Positions 53,201 to 62,200 of a DNA stretch of 64,000 nucleotides are shown piece after piece. The notes under the pieces were generated by a model that had not been told where the DNA came from, did no database searches, and worked only from the letters and a program-made list of their open reading frames with translations. A program made the translations under genes and the position numbers. Position 1 is the stretch's first letter. Each line of letters opens with the position of its first letter. This DNA comes from a virus: positions 1 through 64,000 of IMG/VR virus record IMGVR_UViG_3300020178_000825. One strand, given 5' to 3'.

Positions 53201-56200
53201 CCAACTTAGATGCGTAAATTACTGCATCAGTAGTTTCACCCAATTGTGCGGTTGTTGCTTGTGATGGGAATTTATAGTAGTACTGTCCAGCTACGATTGA
53301 GCGTTGGTTACCACCCCATCTTAAATCAGTTGCTACCGCATCTACGATGAATCCAGCATCTCTACTACAACTAGCTTCGTTGTATTCTAAGTTTGGATAT
53401 TTAGCGTTTACAAATGCAACAGTTTCCGCTTGGATAAATTCTCTATTTTCTCTAATTGAATCGTAAACGAATTCAACTTCGTTTGAAGCAGTTACAAACT
53501 GAGAACCACTTAGTAACTCATTTGCCAATGATTTAGCGTAATTGATACCAGTTACAGTTGGGTCTTTTTGTTGGTCTACATTTGGTACACCACCCACAAT
53601 CGCTGCTGATGGATATCTATAATAGTAATCTCCAGCAATAACACTTCTTTCATTACCACCATATTTCAAATCAGTTGCTACTGCATCTATAATATACCCA
53701 ACATCTCTCTTACACTTAGATTCGGAGTAATAGAAATCACTCCAAGAAGAAGATAAGTAAGCGATAGTTTCGTTTTGGATAAATTCTTTGTTTTCAACCA
53801 ATAAGTTGTAAGATGCCGAAACTGATGATGATGCGGTTACGAATGTTCTATTTCTTACAATGTGTTGAGTTAGAGTACTAGCATAATTGATACCATCTAA
53901 TGTTTGTTGTAATTGAGAACCAGTTGCGGCAGATGGATATTCTAAGTAGAACTTACCATTTACCACCGATGCGGAATTTGAGTTCCAAATTAAATCTTCC
54001 GCTGCACCACTCACAATCAATGCAACATCTCTACTACAACTTGCTTCGTTGTATGAGAAATCACTCCAAGAAGATGAAATGTAAGCGATTGATTCAGATA
54101 CAATAAATGGTAGGTTATTCTTAATTAACTGATAAGCCAATTTAGCTTTTGGAGAATCAGATGGAGTTGTGTACTCAATAATCGTAGGTGCCGAACCACT
54201 TCCATTCTCAATAATATCAGTTACAATAGCGATTGATGAAGATACAATCTTAGATTGTAGTTTATCAGCTGATGATGCTGAAATATATTGTGGAGTATCC
54301 GTTACCTTAATTAGGTTATCAACATCGGTATTATTTCTTACGATAGTTGGTTTTTGAGATAATCCATTTTCAACAATGTCCACCACAATTCCAAATCTAT
54401 TATCAACAATTGAAAGTTCAGCCGTTGATGCAGATACAGAAGATGAATATTGAGTTGTGTTTGTAAACTTACGTTTGTTGTAAGTATTATCAACAAAATC
54501 AGCAATAGATGATGTTGTATTTTCAATAATATCATTAATTAATGAGAATGAACTACTTACGATTGCTAATTCAGTATCAGTTGTATAAGTTCCAGTTGGA
54601 GTTACAACATATCCAGATTCACCTGCTATTGTTGGGTCACCCAAATCACCATCTTGGAATATACTTCTAATAGTTGCCAATGATGGTTTACTAATTGTAG
54701 GTGAAATATATGTGTTATGGAATGCATAACCTAATGGGTTATTTGCTAAAATTCCAGCTTGTGTTCTCATTGAATCATCCCACTCAGGAGAAAGACTTCC
54801 ATTTTCCCATAAATCGGTATATTCAAACATTGAGAAGTTTAACAAATATAGATATTCTTTAGCAGCTACCTCAAATGCATCAGAATCAGTTTTCCAACTA
54901 TTACCACCATATCCCGATGAATCCCACAATCCAGCATCATATGCCTCTTCCATTGCAAGATATAAATCACCAGTCTGCCAATCAGATGCCAAATAAGAAT
55001 ATAGTTTTATATCATCTGCAGGTAAACCATGCATATGTAATGTGTGGAATATGTGTTCAATTACTTCTTGTGCATCTATATCACCAGAACCAGATATATC
55101 ACCTGTTGAGTTTAGATACCAAACCATATCGTTTTGTACATGAGTATCAAACAAGTTTGTTAAGTTCCAATATAAAATACCAGCATCATCAAGGAAGTTT
55201 GGAGTATAATCACTTCCAGCTCCTCTTGCTACTCTTTGTATAGTTGGTAATCCAGCGTGGTAAGTTCCACTATCACCACTTAATGTTTTAATTAAATTTC
55301 TTTGGAATGTTTCATTTATTCCCGAACCACTTGGGTCAGTAAATAATTCAAACATACGAGCAACTTTCTCAGTAAATGCATCAGGTACAGCAGTTTGTCC
55401 ACCAACATCACCGGCTACAACAATTCTTACACCATTGACTGTAACTTCTTTTTTGAAGAAATCACTACCATCACCAGTTAAAGATATAATTGAACCATTG
55501 TTGTATTCTGAATCTAATGTAGGTCCAGCTATTTGAGTATAAGAACCCGTTGTTAATTGTTGTGGAGTATCTAACTCAGAAGTTTGGAAATGCTTAGCGA
55601 TAGTAAATGGAATATCATCAGAACCTAATCTAATAATATCGTTAATCATATCAATACTTGCCGATACAATTCCAATTTGTGTTCCTTTGTTTTGAGATGC
55701 AACCTCAGTTAATCTTTGTGCGTACTCAATACCAGCAACAGTTTCTTCTAATTGATATCCAGTTGCTTGTGATGGATATTTGTAATAGTAATTTCCTGAT
55801 TTAACGCTTCTTTCATTACCACCATATAGTAAGTCAGTTGCTACACCATCAATGATGTAACCCACATCTCTACTACACTTACTTTCATTGTATTGGTGAG
55901 TTGGGAATGAGGATGATAAGTATGCAATTACCTTAGATTGGATAGTTGCTTTTTCATTTACAATTGAGTTATAAGAATCAACAATAGTAGAATCTGCCGA
56001 TGAGAATGTTACATTCTGAATCAATTTCTGAGCTAAATTACTAGCGTAGAAAATACCATCTAATGTTTGGTCTAATTGTGAGCTTGTTGCCTGAGATGGG
56101 TATTCTAAATAGAACTTACCATTTACAATTGAAGATGAATCAGTATTCCAAATTAAATCTTCAGCTGCCCCACTTACAATCAATCCAACATCTCTTCTAC

Positions 56201-59200
56201 ATTTTGATTCATCATATACAAATCCACTCCAAGAAGATGATAAATAAGCTATTGTTTCTTCCTGAATGAAATCAATGTTATTTCTTAGGATTTGGTAAGC
56301 CGCAATTGTTGATTCATCGGTAGATGAAGTTGTGTAATTTGTAGGTACATATCCACCAACACCATTTGTTATAATATCGGTTACAATATCAATAGAAGAT
56401 GAAATAAAGTTTACATTTTCTAAACTACCACTAGCAGATGAAGAAATGTATTGTTCAATATTTCCAACTTTGATATTGTTGTTTGTGTTTGATACAATCG
56501 TTGGAATATTTCCAACTCCATTTTGAATCACATCAATCACAATTGCGAATGATGAACTAATATCAGATACGGATTGAGTAGCTGAGTTAGTTGTTTGAAT
56601 TGCGTTTGTTACTTTAGTTAATGATTCAATACCCTTATGTTCTGTTGGTAAGTTATTTAATCCACCTAAAATTACATTGTTAATAATTTCAAATGAAGAA
56701 CTAATTTCAGTTAAATTACTACCACTAATAGCCATTGAACCACTATATTGTGGAACACCATCAACCTTAATATGATTTTCACTATTAAGGATAATTCTTG
56801 GTCTTTCAAACTCTTTGTTTAGAATCACATCCTTAGTAAGAGCTTTAGCGTATCTAATACCCTCAATAGTTTCTCTTAATTGGAAAGTGGTTGCCTGTGA
56901 TGGATATCTGTAATAGTAATCACCAGCAATAATACTTCTTTCATTGCCTCCCCATAATAAATCAGTTGCTACCGCATCTAAAATAAATCCAACATCTCTC
57001 TTACACTTAACTCTATTGTAAGTAAAGTATGGATATAAGTTATCAACAAACTCAATAACTTCGGATTGTATAAATAATTTATTATTTCTAATTCTATTGT
57101 AAGCTTCTAATGTGTTACTATCGGGATTTACTAATAGTGTGTTTTGAATAATTTTTTCTGATAATCCAGCTGCATGTTTTACACCTGTAATTGTTTGGTC
57201 TAATTGAGTAGTTGTTGCCTCAGATGGATATCTATAATAGAACTCACCAGCCACTACACTTCTTTCATTACCACCATAAACAATATCAGTAGCGATAGCA
57301 TCTAGGATATACCCAACATCTCTCTTACACTTAGATTCATTATATTCAAATGTACTCCAAGAAGAACTTATAAAGTGGATAACTTCATTTTGAATCAATC
57401 CTTTGTTATCCATTAATAAATCTTTAGTTGCTCTTCTTTCTAATGATGAAGTTACTAAAGTTATATTATTAATTAATTTATTTGTCAATCGTTGTGCGTA
57501 AGTGATTCCATCAACAGTTTGTGTTAATTGTGAACCAGTTGCATCTGATGGGTATAGGTAATAGAATTCTCCAGCATTTACTGCTCTTTCATTACCACCA
57601 TATACGAAGTCGGTTACAACCGCATCTATAATGTATCCAGTATCTCTTCTACATTTAGCTTCATTGTATTCAAATGTACTCCAAGAAGAAGAAAGGAATT
57701 GAATAGTTTCTTCTTGAATTAAACTTTTATTTTCAGAGATTAATTCTGCTACTCCTAAAGTTTGTAATTCAGGTAATTCTAAAACTTGATTTTGAAGTAT
57801 TTTATTAGATATTCTTCTAGCGTAATTAATCGCATCAACAGTTTGATTCAATTGTGAACCAGTTGCTGCGGATGGATTACTGTAATAGAAAGATGCCGCT
57901 TGTACAGAACGTTCATTACCACCATAAAGAATATCAGTTGCTGCAGCATCTACAATATGTCCAATATCTCTTCTACATAATATATCTGAGTAAACAAAAT
58001 CACTCCAAGATGATGATATGTATTCAATTGTTTCATTTTGAATTAATACCTTATTATCTAACAATAATTGATGTGATGCAGATGCTTCATTTGAAGCAGT
58101 TACAAATTGAATATTTTGAATTAATTTTTGAGTAAGTTTACTAGCATATTCAATACCATCCAATGTTTGATTTAATTGAGATGTTTCAGCTTGAGATGGA
58201 TATTCTAAATAGAACCTACCATTTACAACTGATGATGATACAGTACCCCAAATTAAATCTTCAGCCGCACCAGATATTATTAAGCCAATATCTCTACCAC
58301 ATTTTACTTCATCATAAGAAGCAGTACTCCAAGACGAAGATAGGTATGCTAAACTTTCTGATTGAATAAATGGAATATTATTTCTAATAATTTGATATGC
58401 AGCTATCGTTGATTCATCGGTAGATACTCCACTACCAGTATCATATAAACTAGCGGTGTACGAACCAGATGAACCTAATTGTACTATGTTATAAACTATT
58501 GATACCGATGAAGATATAAAATTAACATTTTCTAATGTACCACTTACCGAAGATGAAATATATTGAGGTACATCAGTTACTTTTATACTAGCTGATGTAT
58601 TTGATATTTCGGTTGGTAAAGAACTTGTTCCATTTTGTAAAACATCAATAACAATTGCATATGATGAACTTACATTATTTAGTTCATATTCAGATGGTGT
58701 TATTGAAGATGTAATTTGTGATGTATTTGTTACTTTTATTGAACCAGATGTATTTTCAACAATAGTTGGTAAATCATCTACACCATTTTTCAATATTTCT
58801 ATTGTAGTTGCAAATGATGAACTAATTTCATGTGATTCATCAACCGAAGCACTGAATGAAGATGAATATTGAGATATATTTGATATCTTAATATTATCAA
58901 CATTGTTAGTAGTTATTTCAACAAATCCTTTAGATGGAACTTCAATATATCTTTGAGTATCCGAAATTGGTAAATTATCAACTACATTGATAATACCACT
59001 AGCAGATACATTATTACCATTTACATAATATAATCTATCCGGTGCTTCTAGTGGAACGATAAATGTTAAAGTTCCAAAGTTTACACCATTATTAGTTACA
59101 CCTTCATTATAAAGAGCTTCTTTATTTGGCTTTCTAGCAGTTTTAATGTAGAATGGATTTAAATCGTATTTTAGAGCATTTACTGAGAAGGTGTACATTT

Positions 59201-62200
59201 CACCCCTTTTCAATGTTAAAGTTGGGTCTTTAATACCATCTGAGAATGAACCTGTATTTTCTTCGGTATTAAAATATCCACCTGCTCTTACACCATCAAA
59301 CTCATCCAATTGAGCTCTATTGATAATATAATAATCACCAGTTTCTGGAGTAACAACTTCGTAGTAAGTTGAGGTATCAAAAGAACCACTCAAACTTAAA
59401 CTACCAGAAGTACCATATTTAATGATATCAATAATATCTGAGAATGAAGATGATACTTTTAATGATTCACTAACTGATGAAGTTATAGAACCTGTAATTT
59501 GTGTATCACTACCAAACTTAATACCCGAATCTGTGTTTTCAGTCAATTCAAAAGTTGGTATGGAAGTAGTAATTACAGTTTTTACTAAACCATCACCATA
59601 TGAATCTTTAGGAATTCCAATAGTAGAAATTGGGTCTCCTATTTGAGATTCAGGCACTGGAGCTGAACCTGTTCCGATTGTTTCTTCAGTTACAATAGAA
59701 CTACCACTTTCAATAATTTTAATTACAGTATCGAATGAATTCTCTACTGAATTAGCTCCTCTTAAATCTAATTTAATTAAATCTCTAGCGAAGTTGATAC
59801 CATCTACCGTTTCACTTAATTGTGAGAATGTAGCTTGTGATGGGAATCTATAATAGAATGCTCCAGCTTGAACACTTCTACCATTTCCACCATATACTAA
59901 ATCAGTTACAACTGCATCTATGATGAACCCAACATCTCTAAAACACTTATCGTTGTTATAGTTTAGATTTGGGTAAGTATCATTGATGTAATCAATTGTT
60001 TGTTGTTGTACATTTGATTTGTTATCAATGATTGAGTTTTTAATTGTTATCTTAGTGCTATCCGCTGATGTGAATGTTTCACCCAATACAATCTTCTCAG
60101 AAATACCACCCACATATTTGATACCATCAACCGTTGGGTCTTTTTGTTGAGTTGTTGAAGGAACACCACCTACAATTGCTGCAGATGGATAACGATAGTA
60201 GAAATTAGATGCGATTCTACTTCTCTCATTACCACCATAAACTACATCAGTTACAGCAGCATCTATAATAAATCCTATATCTCTCTTACAAGTTGTTTGG
60301 TTGTATGAGAACTCACTCCAAGAAGAAGATAGGTATGCTATTGTTTCATCTTGTACAAATTGTTTGTTATTAAGAAGAACATTCTTAGCATCTAATTTTG
60401 CTTGAGATGGGAATGAGAATGAACTACCAGTTACAACTGCTTCAGTAATTCTACCAGCATATCTCAATCCATCTAATGTTGGTACTAATTGTGTTGTAGG
60501 TGTTGGAGATGCACTACCACTTAAAATTGCTGCCGATGGATATAGGTAATAGAAGTTACCAGCAATAGCACTTCTCTCATTACCACCATAGTAGATATCA
60601 GTTTTAACTGCATCTAAAATATATCCAGCATCTCTTCTACAAGTTGTTTCGTTATAATCAAAAGTACTCCAAGAAGAAGATAGATATTGAATCATTTCTT
60701 CTTTAATGAAATCTTCATTTTCAGTAATTGCGTTCCAAGCTCCCCTTCTTTCAACAGATGCGGTTACGAACTCAATATTCTGAATAAGTTTTTGTGCTAC
60801 TTCACTTGCGAAAAATACACCATCTAATGTTTGATTTAATTGTGCACCTTGTGCTTGTGAAGGATATTCATAGTAGAACTTACCATTTACTATTGAAGAT
60901 GATACAGTTCCCCAAATTAAATCTTCTGCGGCGCCTGAGATAATTAAACCAACATCTCTTCTACATTTACTTTCATCATAAGATGCGGTACTCCAAGAAG
61001 AACTCAAATATGCAATTGTTTCATCTTTGATGAAATCAATATTGTTTCTTAGGATTTGGTATGCCGCAATTGCATTTGATGATGAAAGTGGTTGTGATGG
61101 ATATTCACTAGCAGTATATGAGCCAGTTCCATTTGCGATAATTGATGTTACATAAGAAATAGAAGATGAAATGAATGATACATCCTCTAAACTTCCACTA
61201 AACGAAGAAGATATGTATTGAACACTATCGTTAAAGAACTTAATATTTTCGTTTGTATTTGATACAATTGTAGGAATCACACCTACACCATTTTCTACAA
61301 TATTTGTTATAGTAGCAAATGATGAACTAACTTTAGTTGCCTCAGTTAAAGAACCACTATAATCCGTATTCTGAAGTTGATTTGTTACTTTGATTAACCC
61401 ATCTATACTAGCTGTTAATGGTGGTAATGAATCAACACCATTTTGTACTATATTTGCCACAATAGCAATTGATTGAGAAACCAAAGTTGCTTCGGTAGAT
61501 GTTGATGATAAACTACTACTAATGTATTGTGGAGTATCAGTTACTTTAATTGTACCTTCCCAAGAAGATGTTGGTTGAGGTATAACAGATTCACCACCAG
61601 CTATGATTGAGGTAACAATATCAAACCCATCACTTACATTTTGTATGTTAACGGATTCAGTTACCGATGATGTTATTGGAAGTACACTACTTACATTTAT
61701 TGGTGAAGATATACTCCAATTAAAACTTCCAGTATTTTCAGCAATTGAAGCTAATACCGAATCATTACCAAATCTAATGATATCTTCAACGATTCCAATT
61801 GAACCACTAATATACTTAGATTCAAACTCAGTACCACTAATCGATGATGTTATGTATTGCACATCACCAACCTTAATTCGTTTTTCAATATTTCGTTTAG
61901 CGGTTGGTATTTCAATCAAATTAGATTGAGCAACTTCCAATGCAAATCCTTTAGAATATCTGATACCCTCTAAGGTTTCTTCTAATTGAGTTGTGTTTGC
62001 GATTGATGGATATAGGTAGTAGTATAGACCCGATAATTGAGAGCGTTCCACCCCACCATATCTTAAATCGGTAATCACACCATCCAAAATATATCCAGTA
62101 TCTCTTCTACATTTTGCTTCGTTATATGAGAAGTTTGGATATGTTGTATTAATATATGTAATCGTTTCGTCTTGAATTAGAGAACGATTTTGTAATAGTG

